64,000 bases of DNA from Pseudolysinimonas yzui (GTDB lineage Bacteria > Actinomycetota > Actinomycetes > Actinomycetales > Microbacteriaceae), in NCBI RefSeq assembly GCF_014653215.1, contig NZ_BNAI01000002.1:248001-312000 (forward strand), written 5' to 3'. The notes below the pieces were generated by a model, which was not told the DNA's origin, searched no databases, and saw only the letters and a program-made list of their open reading frames with translations. Position 1 is the first letter of the stretch. The number at the start of each line of letters is the position of its first letter. Position numbers and translations under genes: made by a program. Shown here piece after piece: positions 36,116-46,549 of the stretch.

Positions 36116-36573
36116 GCGTCATCGCTGCCCGGCTCGCCGAACTCGGACTCGAGCTGCCCGTCGTCGCGAAACCCGTCGCCGCCTACGTTCCCGCCGTCGT
36201 GACCGGCAACCTCGTCTTCACCGCGGGCCAGCTCCCGTTCGCCGACGGGGCCCTTCTCGCGACCGGCAAGGTCGGGGATGCCGTCACGCCCGAAGAAGCC
36301 GCACTCCTCGCCCGGCGCTGCGCCCTCAACGCGCTCGCCGCCGCCGCCGAGGCGATCGGGTCGCTCGACCGCGTCACCCGTGTCGTGAAGGCCGTCGTCT
36401 TCGTCAACTCCGCCCCCGGATTCACCGGCCAGCCCGGTGTCGCCAACGGGGGCTCCGAACTGCTCGGTGAGGTCTTCGGCGACGCCGGCCGTCACGCCCG
36501 CAGCGCCGTCGGCGTCTCCGAACTCCCCCTCGACTCCCCGGTCGAGCTCGAGCTCATCCTCGAATTCGCCTAG
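36112..36573 (+). CDS. RidA family protein (enamine/imine deaminase-like)
   Basis: A 153-residue member of the YjgF/YER057c/UK114 family. Recognisable pieces are VVTGNLVFTAGQLPFADG near the N-terminus, a long helix with NALAAAAEAIGSLDRVTRVVKAVVFVNSAPGFTGQP and the C-terminal RSAVGVSELPLDSPVELELILEF. It has an N-terminal extension typical of the RidA-like subgroups, and lacks the RNP motif that carries the key Arg in archetypal RidA, having SELPLD in that area. Its role in clearing reactive imines is therefore uncertain. Confidence 0.85.
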   Translation: MSVIAARLAELGLELPVVAKPVAAYVPAVVTGNLVFTAGQLPFADGALLATGKVGDAVTPEEAALLARRCALNALAAAAEAIGSLDRVTRVVKAVVFVNSAPGFTGQPGVANGGSELLGEVFGDAGRHARSAVGVSELPLDSPVELELILEFA

Positions 36574-36589
36574 ACAGGAGAAACGGCGC

Positions 36590-37099
36590 TTGCCGGGATC
36601 TGCCCGTAACGCGGTGGCTCTTGCGGTCGCTGCCGTGGCCCTCTGGGCCATGACTGGCTGCGCGAGTTCGCGATCGATGGAGGAGGCGGCGCAGGCGAGT
36701 GTGCGCAACGAGATCGAGGTCATCGCTGAGCGCGTGTCCGGCGATGTCGCGATCGCGGAGGCGTCGACTCTGCACGAAGCGATCGAGACCAACCAGATCC
36801 GGATCGGACCGTCATTCGCGGGACTGAGCCCGGAGGAGCTTGAGCTGCAGACGATTCCCGGCGGCACCCTCACCATCACCTTCGAGATCGACGAAGCCGG
36901 CGGCCGTGGCGAACTGACGTTGCTCAGCAAGAGCGTCGTTGAGGGGGGCGTCGGATTCGGCAACGGTCAAGCCGCGGCTTACGCGTGCTGGTCACTCCCG
37001 GTCGATCTACCTGCGCGCACGGTGGGTGAACCCGCCAACGCCGAGTGCCCTGCGGGCGCGGTCGAACTGATGGGCGGACTCGAGCCCTTCGAACTGTGA
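36590..37099 (+). CDS. Hypothetical lipoprotein
   Basis: A 169-residue exported protein. TTG 36590 is preceded by ACAGGAGAA; from there a signal peptide ends in the lipobox AMTGC with Cys24 as anchor. The mature part is acidic, with predicted helix (EEAAQASVRNEIEVIAERVSG) then beta-rich segments (GTLTITFEIDEAG) and two late cysteines (AYACWSLP, NAECPAG) that may pair. I do not recognise the family. It is convergent with acs, 13 bp away. Confidence 0.65.
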   Translation: MPGSARNAVALAVAAVALWAMTGCASSRSMEEAAQASVRNEIEVIAERVSGDVAIAEASTLHEAIETNQIRIGPSFAGLSPEELELQTIPGGTLTITFEIDEAGGRGELTLLSKSVVEGGVGFGNGQAAAYACWSLPVDLPARTVGEPANAECPAGAVELMGGLEPFEL

Positions 37100-37112
37100 C
37101 CGCGCCTGACCC

Positions 37113-39068
<1,956 letters not shown>

Positions 39069-39258
39069 GACGATGGGCCTCTCTGCGGGAGCAGGCTCCC
39101 GCGGCGTCTGTTCGACCGGCCGGGCGGCGTTGCCGGGGGCCCCCGCGACGGGGTCCGTGATCGATCCTAGCCAGCGTTCCGAGGCCCGTGATCGTGCCCT
39201 GGATAGGGGGTGCTCGGCCTCTTGCGGGTTCTGGGGAATTCGTGATCATTTCTGCCCA

Positions 39259-39286
39259 TTGCGGTGTCCTCCATTTGGAGTACACT
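39259..39286 (+). promoter_or_regulatory. Promoter of the 6C RNA
   Basis: TTGCGG (39259-39264) and TACACT (39281-39286) are spaced by 16 bp, placing the transcript start near 39293. Confidence 0.6.
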
Positions 39287-39292
39287 CGGGAC

Positions 39293-39396
39293 CATCCGAG
39301 CGCAATCTCGGCTCGCGACGTGCGCGATTCCCCCCAATCCAACGTCGCTGTGGCGGCGCCTGTTCCCCCCAATGGGCGCCGCCCCTCTCCTTTTAA
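39293..39396 (+). ncRNA. 6C small RNA
   Basis: Two stem-loops each carry exactly six cytosines in the loop, the defining feature of the actinobacterial 6C RNA. Stem 1 is GCGACGT/ACGTCGC (39315-39348), stem 2 is GGCGGCGCC/GGCGCCGCC (39352-39383), and both loops contain TTCCCCCCAAT. CTCTCCTTTTAA follows stem 2, so it also serves as terminator. In mycobacteria this RNA (B11) sits beside the tad cluster, as here, and is reported to base-pair with G-rich ribosome-binding regions. Confidence 0.88.
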
Positions 39397-39611
39397 CGAC
39401 GCGGTTTTCTGCCGTTCGTCGTGCGGTTCTGGGCATCGAACAGCAGGGCCTCACCGTCGAGAGGCGCGCCGGCTGATCCCGATGCGTTGCGCCCCGATGG
39501 GGTACAACGCGCCGACCACGTCGCGTCCTCCCCGTCCACCGGTCGGCGCGCTTTGTGCACGTGGGATGCCCCGAACTGGGGGCGCGACGCTCCGAGGCGA
39601 ATCATCGACGC
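39397..39611. other. Gap between the 6C RNA and tad genes
   Basis: No gene is supported. A hairpin at 39484-39510 (outer arms GCGTTG/CAACGC, inner CCCC/GGGG) is the only clear structure. The CpaE/TadZ-like gene that occupies this place in mycobacteria is absent. Confidence 0.4.
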
Positions 39612-40574
39612 ATGACCGCTTTCGTCGCCCAGGGCAGCGGCGTGGCACGAGGGGTGCCCGCGGGGGCGTTCGGACCGCTCGCCGCGGCCGTCGCGGAGCG
39701 CGGGGTGACGGATGTCTTCCTCAACGGCGACGGCACGGTGTGGGTCGATCGGGGTACGGGGGCGGCCGCCGTCGAGGCGGTGCGGGTGCCTGCCGCGGCG
39801 GCGCGGGAGCTCGCGGTGCGACTCATCGCCCTCGGCGGGCGGCACCTCGACGAGGCGACCCCGGCGGTGGATGTGCGGCTCGGCGACGGCGTGCGCGTGC
39901 ATGCCGTGCTGCCTCCGGTGTCGGGTGGCGGGGCCCTGGTGTCGGTGCGGCTACCGGCCGAGGTGCGTCCCGGGCTCGACGATCTCGACGCCGTGGGATT
40001 CTTCGCGCAGGTCGCGGTGGGGCGCATCCGGCAGCTCGTCGCGCGCCGTGCCAACCTCCTGGTGACCGGGGCCGGCGGCAGCGGCAAGACCACATTCCTC
40101 GCCGCGCTGCTCGGTGCCGCGCCCCCGCACGAACGCATCGTCGTGCTCGAAGACGTCGCCGAGCTGCGCATCGCCCATCCGCACGTGGTGTCGCTCGAGG
40201 CGCGGCAGCCGAACCTCGAAGGTGCTGGCGGAGTCGGACTCGACCGGCTGGTGCGCGAAGCGCTGCGGATGCGCCCCGATCGCCTCGTGGTGGGCGAATG
40301 CCGCGGACCTGAGCTGCGCGAACTGCTCGCCGCGCTCAACACCGGACACGACGGGGGAGCGGGCACCCTGCACGCCAACTCGCTCGCCGACGTTCCCGCC
40401 CGGCTCGAAGCCCTCGGCGCGCTCGCCGGCATGTCGCCCGACGCCGTCGCCCGGCAGGCGGTGAGCGCACTCGACGTCGTGCTGCATGTCGAGCGTGTCC
40501 CGGAGGGTCGACGGCTCGCCGCCCTCGGGAGGCTCGGGCTCGACCGTCGGGGCCGGCTGGAGGTGCGCACGTGA
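39612..40574 (+). CDS. tadA: TadA/CpaF-type pilus assembly ATPase
   Basis: A 320-residue secretion ATPase. The N-terminal domain (about 130 residues) is shorter than in typical TadA. Walker A is GAGGSGKTTFL, the Asp box is IVVLEDVAELRI, Walker B region RPDRLVVGECRGPELRELLAALNTGHDGG and the His-box TLHANS follow. It energises Flp/Tad pilus assembly. Its stop overlaps the next start (GTGA), and the whole tad set forms one operon. Confidence 0.9.
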   Translation: MTAFVAQGSGVARGVPAGAFGPLAAAVAERGVTDVFLNGDGTVWVDRGTGAAAVEAVRVPAAAARELAVRLIALGGRHLDEATPAVDVRLGDGVRVHAVLPPVSGGGALVSVRLPAEVRPGLDDLDAVGFFAQVAVGRIRQLVARRANLLVTGAGGSGKTTFLAALLGAAPPHERIVVLEDVAELRIAHPHVVSLEARQPNLEGAGGVGLDRLVREALRMRPDRLVVGECRGPELRELLAALNTGHDGGAGTLHANSLADVPARLEALGALAGMSPDAVARQAVSALDVVLHVERVPEGRRLAALGRLGLDRRGRLEVRT

Positions 40575-41452
40575 CGGCGTCGACTCCTGCGGCTGCGGTG
40601 CTGCGGCTCGCCGTGCTGCTCGAAGCGGGGTTGCCGCCCCTCACCGCGTGGCGGCACCTCGGTGAGTCCGACCCCGTCGCCGCCCGGGTGGCCGAGGGCG
40701 GTGGCGCCGACCAGCTGCCCGCCGCGATCCTCGAGGCGACCCGGGATGCCGCGGCGGCATCCGATTGGGCGTGCGTCGCGGCGGCGTGGCGAGTGGCGAC
40801 CGACGCGGGGGCTCCGCTTGCCGCGACCCTCGCCCGTCTCGGCGAGGTGCTCATCGCGACCGACGACGCGCGTCGCGAGGTGGAGATCGCGCTCGCCGGC
40901 CCGCTCGCGACGTCGCGGGTGGTGCTCGCGCTGCCCGTGCTGGGTCTGTTCGGCGGGGCGCTGCTCGGCGTCGACACCCTCGGGGTGCTCGCCACGACAC
41001 CGCCGGGGTGGTTCTGCCTGGTCGCCGGCGGAGGGTTGCTGCTCATCGCCCGGCGGTGGATGCGGCGGCTGGTCGCCCGCGCGCGGGAGGCCGACCCGAC
41101 GCCGGGCCTCGGCTGTGAGCTCGTCGCCGTCGCCGTCTCGGGGGGAGCGCCGGCGTCGACCGCACTCGAGCGGGCCGCGGCGGCGCTCGCCGAGGCGGGT
41201 CTGCCGCCCGACGACTCCGCGGCTCCGGCGATCACCTTCGCGCAACGCGCGGGGGTGCCGGTGGCCGCGCTGCTGCGCGCCGAGGCCCGGGGGGCCCGAC
41301 GCGAGGCGCAGGCCGCCGTGCGGATGCGCATCGCCGCCCTCGGCACCCGGCTGCTGCTGCCGCTCGGGCTGTGCGTGCTGCCCGCGTTCGTCGCGCTCGG
41401 CGTCGCTCCTCTCTTACTCGCGATGATCTCCTCGACGATCGCCTCGTTGTGA
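40571..41452 (+). CDS. Tad pilus membrane platform protein, apparent TadB-TadC fusion
   Basis: A 293-residue membrane protein with two similar halves. Residues 1-160 resemble TadB (LAVLLEAGLPPLTAWRHL, then two membrane segments VVLALPVLGLFGGALLGV and WFCLVAGGGLLLIARRW). Residues 170-293 resemble TadC (LVAVAVSGGAPASTALERAA, FAQRAGVPVAALLRAEARGARREAQ, then LLLPLGLCVLPAFVALGVAPLLLAMI). In mycobacteria these are two genes. The fused protein probably forms the inner-membrane platform for the TadA ATPase. Confidence 0.8.
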   Translation: MTASTPAAAVLRLAVLLEAGLPPLTAWRHLGESDPVAARVAEGGGADQLPAAILEATRDAAAASDWACVAAAWRVATDAGAPLAATLARLGEVLIATDDARREVEIALAGPLATSRVVLALPVLGLFGGALLGVDTLGVLATTPPGWFCLVAGGGLLLIARRWMRRLVARAREADPTPGLGCELVAVAVSGGAPASTALERAAAALAEAGLPPDDSAAPAITFAQRAGVPVAALLRAEARGARREAQAAVRMRIAALGTRLLLPLGLCVLPAFVALGVAPLLLAMISSTIASL

Positions 41453-41605
41453 GCCCCGATCCGGGTCTCGTCCTGCACAACGCCGGCCCGGCCCGATTGC
41501 TCGACCCGAGAGCCGGGAAGACGACGGGATGACGCGCCGGTCGCGCAGAATCGGAGTGCTCGTGCCCCGACCCTCCGCCTCTGCGGAGAGATAAAGAGGT
41601 ACGCG
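41453..41605. other. Gap before the pilin gene
   Basis: No gene is seen. CTCCGC-CTCT-GCGGAG (41573-41588) forms a hairpin just upstream of AAAGAGG, the ribosome-binding site of the pilin gene, and could modulate the level of pilin relative to the assembly proteins. Confidence 0.35.
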
Positions 41606-41794
41606 ATGCGATCGATGTGGCAGCGGATGGCGGCGAGGCTCCGCGCGGATACCGGAGCGGCGACGGCGGAGTACGCGATCGTCATCATGGCGGCGGTCGG
41701 CTTCGCCGGGCTGCTCGTGGTGATCCTGCGGTCGGGCGAGGTGCAGGCGATCCTCACCGATCTCGTGCAACGGGCACTGAACTCGGCGGGATGA
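41606..41794 (+). CDS. Flp pilin-like protein (DUF4244)
   Basis: A 62-residue protein of the DUF4244 type found in actinobacterial tad clusters. A basic N-terminal part is followed by GAATAEYAIVIMAAVGFAGL, the class IV pilin-like segment with cleavage expected near the Gly/Ala-Thr-Ala-Glu junction and the conserved Glu and Tyr. It is the probable pilus subunit. ATGA overlap joins it to the TadE-like gene. Confidence 0.88.
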   Translation: MRSMWQRMAARLRADTGAATAEYAIVIMAAVGFAGLLVVILRSGEVQAILTDLVQRALNSAG

Positions 41795-42153
41795 CCGCAC
41801 GCGGCGGTGTGGCCCGGTGGCGTGCCGAGCGGGGCAGCGCGACCGCGGAGTTCGCGCTCGCGTTTCCGGCGGTGCTGGGCGTCGTCGCGCTGCTGCTCGG
41901 CGGGGTGCAGGTCGCCGGGCTGCAGGTGCGGGCGCAGGATGCCGCGGCCGACGCCGCGCGCGGGCTCGGTCGCGGAGACTCCGCGGCGGCGGTGGCGGCC
42001 CGACTGCAGCGTCAGGTTCCGGGCGCGGTGCTCAGCAGTTGGGTGGACGGCGACCTCCGATGCGTGCGGGTCGAAGTCGCGCCGATAGGGCCGGCGGCCG
42101 TGCTCGGGTTGCAGGCCCGCGCGGGGGCGTGCGCCTTGGACGACGGGCGATGA
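41791..42153 (+). CDS. TadE-like minor pilin
   Basis: A 120-residue protein. RGSATAEFALAFPAVLGVVALLLGGVQVA is the TadE prepilin segment with Glu after the cleavage region; the rest is a small outer domain with two cysteines (RCVRVE, GACALDD) likely to pair. Predicted minor pilin or scaffold of the Tad pilus. It overlaps both neighbours by four bases (ATGA). Confidence 0.88.
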   Translation: MTARGGVARWRAERGSATAEFALAFPAVLGVVALLLGGVQVAGLQVRAQDAAADAARGLGRGDSAAAVAARLQRQVPGAVLSSWVDGDLRCVRVEVAPIGPAAVLGLQARAGACALDDGR

Positions 42154-42521
42154 CCGGCGTCGAGGCGGCACGACGACGGGCGATGACTCGCCAGAAAGAA
42201 CGCGGCTCGGGCGGCGTGTTGGCGCTCGCCGCCCTCGCGATGCTCGCGGTGCTGACCCTCGCCGCGGTCGGGGTGGGTGCGGCGCTCGCGCAGCGGCAGC
42301 GGGTGATCGCGGCCGCGGATGCCGGGGCGCTCGCCGCCGCCGACACGGCTCTCGGCATCCATCCCGGCATCCCGTGCGAGGTGGCCGCTCAGGTCGTCGA
42401 GACCTCGGGGGCGGCCCTCGTCGCCTGCGAGCTGGAGGGTGTCGTGGCGACGATCACGGTGTCGGCGCGGGTCGCCGGAGTGCTCGTCACCGCCGAGGCG
42501 CGCGCCGGCCCGCCACGATGA
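42150..42521 (+). CDS. Rv3654c-like TadE/TadG-related protein
   Basis: A 123-residue membrane-anchored protein. A basic N-terminus leads to GSGGVLALAALAMLAVLTLAAVGVGAAL, then QRQRVIAAADAGALAAADTALG, the pattern of Rv3654c and other TadE/G-type proteins at the end of tad operons. Two cysteines (GIPCEVA, LVACELE) may pair outside the cell. A second in-frame ATG ten residues on is possible. Confidence 0.85.
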   Translation: MTGVEAARRRAMTRQKERGSGGVLALAALAMLAVLTLAAVGVGAALAQRQRVIAAADAGALAAADTALGIHPGIPCEVAAQVVETSGAALVACELEGVVATITVSARVAGVLVTAEARAGPPR

Positions 42522-42553
42522 CGCCACGATGACGCCCGACGGGCCGCCCCGGC

Positions 42554-42602
42554 TTGCAGGAGAAAAGTGTGTGTATGGTGTGCACCGGATAGAAGGAGAA
42601 CA
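42554..42602 (+). promoter_or_regulatory. Promoter and ribosome-binding site of topA
   Basis: TATGGT at 42574-42579 is a plausible -10 element and AGAAGGAGAACA directly precedes GTG 42603. The -35 element is unclear. Confidence 0.4.
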
Positions 42603-45326
42603 GTGCCCGAGTCGAAGTCCGCCGGCCGCAAGCTGGTCATCGTCGAGAGCCCCGCGAAGGCGAAGACCATCGGCCAGTACCTCGGCGACGGCTATGAAGT
42701 GCTGGCTTCGGTGGGCCACATCCGCGATCTGATCGAGCCGAAGAACCTCCCGCCGGAGCTGAAGAAGGGCTCGCTCGGCAAGTTCTCGATCGACGTCGAA
42801 AACGGCTTCGCTCCCTATTACGTGGTGAGCGACGAGAAGAAGCGCACCGTCGCCGACCTCAAGAAGGCGCTCAAGAACGCCGACGAGCTCTACCTCGCGA
42901 CGGATGAAGACCGCGAAGGCGAAGCGATCGCCTGGCACCTGCTCGAAGAGCTGAAGCCCAAGGTTCCCGTGAAGCGCATGGTGTTCCACGAGATCACCAA
43001 GGAGGCGATCCAGCGGGCGCAGGAGAACACCCGCGACATCGACACCGCACTCGTCGACGCGCAGGAGACCCGCCGCATCCTCGACCGCCTGTACGGCTTC
43101 GAGATCAGCCCGGTGCTCTGGCGCAAGGTGGGCCCGGGACTCTCGGCCGGCCGCGTGCAGTCGGCCGCGACCCGGCTCGTCGTCGACCGCGAGCGCGAGC
43201 GCCTCGCCTTCGTCTCGGCCGTCTACTGGGATCTCACCGCCGAACTCGGCGCCTCGAGCGAGACCTTCCAGGCCCGACTCGCCCGCCTCGACGGCAAGCG
43301 CGTCGCGAGCGGTCGTGACTTCGACGACAAGGGTCAGCTCACCGGCGACGTCGTCGCCCTCGACGAGGCCGCCGCCGAGAAGCTGGCCACCGCCCTGCGC
43401 GCCGACACGACATCCTTCACGGTCACCAATCTCGAGACCAAGCCCTACACGCGCCGCCCGGCCGCCCCGTTCACCACGAGCACCTTGCAGCAGGAGGCCG
43501 CGCGCAAGCTGCGGTTCTCGGCCCGGCAGACGATGAGCGTCGCGCAGGGGCTCTACGAGAACGGACACATCACCTATATGCGCACCGACTCGCCGACGCT
43601 GTCGCAGCAGGCGACGGATGCCGCGCGCAGCCAGGCCGCGGCGCTGTACGGTGCCGAGACCGTGCCCGAGAAGCCGCGCGTCTACACCGGCAAGAACAAG
43701 AACGCGCAGGAGGCGCACGAGGCGATCCGCCCCGCCGGGGATGTCTTCAAGACCCCGTCGGAACTCTCCACCGTGCTACGCGGCAACGACTTCAAGCTGT
43801 ACGACCTCATCTGGAAGCGCACCGTCGCCTCGCAGATGGCCGACGCGCGCGGGTCGACGGCATCCGTCACGATCGCCGGGACGACAGCGGATGCCGGCAC
43901 GGCCGAGTTCACCGCATCGGGCACCGTCATCACCTTCCGCGGCTTCCTCGCCGCGTATGAAGAAGGCAAGGACGAGGCCCGCGACCCCGAGGCGAAGGAA
44001 GCCGACGACGAGAAGCGCCTGCCGAACCTCACCGTCGGGCAGGAGCTTCCGCTGCAGCAGCTCGAGGCGAAGGGCCACGAGACCAGCCCGCCGCCGCGCT
44101 ACACCGAGGCGAGCCTGGTGAAGACGCTCGAAGAGCTCGGCATCGGGCGCCCGTCGACGTACGCGAGCATCATCTCGACGATCATCGACCGCGGCTACGT
44201 CACTCCGCGCGGCACGGCCCTCGTGCCGAACTGGATCGCGTTCAGCGTCGTGCGGCTGCTCGAAGACCACTTCGCCGACCTCGTCGAGTACGACTTCACG
44301 GCCGAGATGGAAGACGACCTCGACCGCATCGCCGACGGCGAGCAGAACCGGGTCGACTGGCTCACCGGGTTCTACTTCGGCAACGAACATCACAAGGGTC
44401 TGCGCACCGTCGTCGACAACCTCGGCGAGATCGACGCGCGCGACATCAACTCGGTGAAGCTCGCGAACGGCATCACCCTGCGCATCGGCAAGTACGGGCC
44501 GTACCTCGAGACGCCCGACCCCGAGTCGGCCGACGGCACCCCGCGCCGGGTCAACGTTCCGCCGGAACTCGCGCCCGACGAGCTCACCGCCGCCAAGGCG
44601 CAGGAGCTCATCGACGCGCCGGTCGTGGGCGACCGCATCCTCGGAGTGAACCCCGAGACCGGCAAGCAGATCGCGGCGAAGGACGGCCGGTACGGTCCGT
44701 ACGTCACCGAGCTCGAGCCCGAGCCGGAGCCGACTCCCGAACCCGAGCCTGTCGTCGACATCGCGACGGGTGAGGTGAAGACGCCGAAGAAGAAGCCCGC
44801 GAAGAAGGCGCCCGCGGTGAAGCCGCGCACGGCATCCCTCTTCAAGTCGATGGACCCGATGACGGTCGACCTCGAGACGGCCCTCAAGCTGCTCAGCCTG
44901 CCGCGCGTCGTGGGTGTCGACCCGGCGGACGGCGTCGAGATCACGACGCAGAACGGGCGCTACGGCCCGTACCTGAAGAAGGGCACCGACTCGCGCTCGC
45001 TCGAGTCGGAGGATCTCATCTTCGACCTCACCCTCGACAAGGCCCTCGAGATCCTGGCGCAGCCCAAGTACGGCGCTGCGCGCACCTCGAGCGCCCTCAA
45101 AGAGTTCGAGGCCGACCCCGAGTCGGGCAAGCCGATCCGCATCCGCGACGGCCGGTTCGGCGCCTACGTCACCGACTCGATCACGAACGTGACGATCCCG
45201 CGCGGCGAAGACATCGAGTCGATCGACTTCGAGCGGGCGGTGCAGATGCTCGCCGACAAGCGCGCGAAGGGCCCCGCCCCGAAGCGCAAGGCACCGCCGC
45301 GCAAAGCCGCAGCCAAGAAGAAGTAG
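42603..45326 (+). CDS. topA: DNA topoisomerase I
   Basis: A 907-residue type IA topoisomerase. The Toprim domain opens KLVIVESPAKAKTIGQYLG and has ATDEDREGEAIAWHLLEE; the active-site tyrosine is in HITYMRTDSPTLSQ. Instead of zinc fingers the C-terminus has repeated GRYGPYV-type modules (four of them between about residues 625 and 860) and ends in a Lys/Arg/Pro-rich tail, as in mycobacterial TopA. GTG 42603 is set by a strong ribosome-binding site. It relaxes negative supercoils. Confidence 0.97.
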   Translation: MPESKSAGRKLVIVESPAKAKTIGQYLGDGYEVLASVGHIRDLIEPKNLPPELKKGSLGKFSIDVENGFAPYYVVSDEKKRTVADLKKALKNADELYLATDEDREGEAIAWHLLEELKPKVPVKRMVFHEITKEAIQRAQENTRDIDTALVDAQETRRILDRLYGFEISPVLWRKVGPGLSAGRVQSAATRLVVDRERERLAFVSAVYWDLTAELGASSETFQARLARLDGKRVASGRDFDDKGQLTGDVVALDEAAAEKLATALRADTTSFTVTNLETKPYTRRPAAPFTTSTLQQEAARKLRFSARQTMSVAQGLYENGHITYMRTDSPTLSQQATDAARSQAAALYGAETVPEKPRVYTGKNKNAQEAHEAIRPAGDVFKTPSELSTVLRGNDFKLYDLIWKRTVASQMADARGSTASVTIAGTTADAGTAEFTASGTVITFRGFLAAYEEGKDEARDPEAKEADDEKRLPNLTVGQELPLQQLEAKGHETSPPPRYTEASLVKTLEELGIGRPSTYASIISTIIDRGYVTPRGTALVPNWIAFSVVRLLEDHFADLVEYDFTAEMEDDLDRIADGEQNRVDWLTGFYFGNEHHKGLRTVVDNLGEIDARDINSVKLANGITLRIGKYGPYLETPDPESADGTPRRVNVPPELAPDELTAAKAQELIDAPVVGDRILGVNPETGKQIAAKDGRYGPYVTELEPEPEPTPEPEPVVDIATGEVKTPKKKPAKKAPAVKPRTASLFKSMDPMTVDLETALKLLSLPRVVGVDPADGVEITTQNGRYGPYLKKGTDSRSLESEDLIFDLTLDKALEILAQPKYGAARTSSALKEFEADPESGKPIRIRDGRFGAYVTDSITNVTIPRGEDIESIDFERAVQMLADKRAKGPAPKRKAPPRKAAAKKK

Positions 45327-45372
45327 CGGCTGTCGCCCGACGGGGCGTGCGGTGTGGGACGATGACGCCACC

Positions 45373-46521
45373 ATGACGCGTCGCGCCGCACTCACCGCCC
45401 GGGCATCTGCGGCCGTTGTGCTGGGAGTCGCGGTGAGTCTCGCACCCGTCGGCGTCGCCGCGGCGCCCGACCCCGACGTCTTCTTTCCGTCCGACCCGGC
45501 GACCCTCGCGATCTTCGAGTTCAACGGCGACGTGCTCGACTCCAGCGGCAACGGCCGGCACGCGACGCTGCTCGATCCGTCGGCGACCTACGTCGCAAGC
45601 ACCTATGGGCAGGGACTCGTGCTGCCGCGCATCGACGACCAGGCGCAAGGCATCGATTGGAGCGCCTACGCCTCTCTCCTCACTCCGCCCTACACCGTCG
45701 AGGTGCTCGTGCACCCCACGGACATCGATTCGTGGAAGCGCCTGTTCACGCACGACAACCTCGACGACAACGGGTTGTACTACTTCGACGGTGGGCTGCA
45801 GAACTACCCCGATGCGCCTCTCGCCGGCGTTTCGCTTCCCGCCGACACGCTGCACTGTCTCGCCTGGTCGGCGCCGGAGACCCCCGTGAACACCCTCGAC
45901 CTCTACCTCGACGGCGACTACCTCGGGCAGGTCGGGCGCTCCTACGCCGTGCCGACCCAGGCGTGGTTCTTCATGGACGACCTGTCGGTGCCGAACGAGA
46001 ACATCCTCGGGCACGTGGACGCGATGCGCATCTCGAACGTCGCCCGAACGGGCACCGAACTCGCGGATGCCTGCGCGGCGTCGAACACGGGCACCCCGCT
46101 CACGACGGTGCCGGGCCCGCCGACGGCCCTGACGGCCGACCCCGCCTCGGGCGAAGCGGTGCTCGCCTGGGTCACGCCCGCGTCCGACGGGGGCAGCCCG
46201 ATCACCGACTACGTCGTCGAGTACTCCTCCGATGGGGGCACCACCTGGTCGATCTTCGCGGACGGCGTTTCGACCGCGACGACGGCGAGGGTGACCGGGC
46301 TCGTCGCGGGTCAGGCGTACCTCTTCCGGGTCTCCGCGGTGAACGCCGTCGGCGCCGGCCCGACCGTCGCGACCACGTCGGGCGTCACCTTGGCCGCACT
46401 GCTGCCCCCGACCGGCGAGACGCCCGGGCTCCTCGGAGGTGCCGCGCTGGCGCTGCTCCTCGCCGGGGCCGTCGCGCTCCGCCTCGCTCGTCGCCGAGCC
46501 TCGGCACCCTCGGTCGGCTGA
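45373..46521 (+). CDS. Sortase-anchored surface protein with LamG-like and FN3 domains
   Basis: A 382-residue exported protein. After a signal peptide ending near VGVAAAPDP, a concanavalin/LamG-like domain spans about residues 40-240 (FEFNGDVLDSSGNGRHATLLD, PYTVEVLVHPTDIDSWKRLF, VDAMRISNVARTGTEL). One fibronectin type III domain follows (PGPPTALTADPASGEAVLAW to YLFRVSAVNAVGAGP). The C-terminus is a sorting signal: LPPTG at 344-348, a hydrophobic stretch and RLARRR. A sugar-binding or adhesive role is likely; ligand unknown. It sits between topA and holB. Confidence 0.85.
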   Translation: MTRRAALTARASAAVVLGVAVSLAPVGVAAAPDPDVFFPSDPATLAIFEFNGDVLDSSGNGRHATLLDPSATYVASTYGQGLVLPRIDDQAQGIDWSAYASLLTPPYTVEVLVHPTDIDSWKRLFTHDNLDDNGLYYFDGGLQNYPDAPLAGVSLPADTLHCLAWSAPETPVNTLDLYLDGDYLGQVGRSYAVPTQAWFFMDDLSVPNENILGHVDAMRISNVARTGTELADACAASNTGTPLTTVPGPPTALTADPASGEAVLAWVTPASDGGSPITDYVVEYSSDGGTTWSIFADGVSTATTARVTGLVAGQAYLFRVSAVNAVGAGPTVATTSGVTLAALLPPTGETPGLLGGAALALLLAGAVALRLARRRASAPSVG

Positions 46522-46537
46522 GGTCGTCGCCGACGGA

Positions 46538-46543
46538 TACGGT
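46538..46543 (+). promoter_or_regulatory. Leaderless -10 element of holB
   Basis: TACGGT lies exactly 6 bp before ATG 46550. Confidence 0.45.
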
Positions 46544-46549
46544 GAGCGT

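Noticed and set aside
39264-39476. 70-codon frame downstream of acs
   Set aside because: It crosses both stems and the terminator of the 6C RNA and has no ribosome-binding site.
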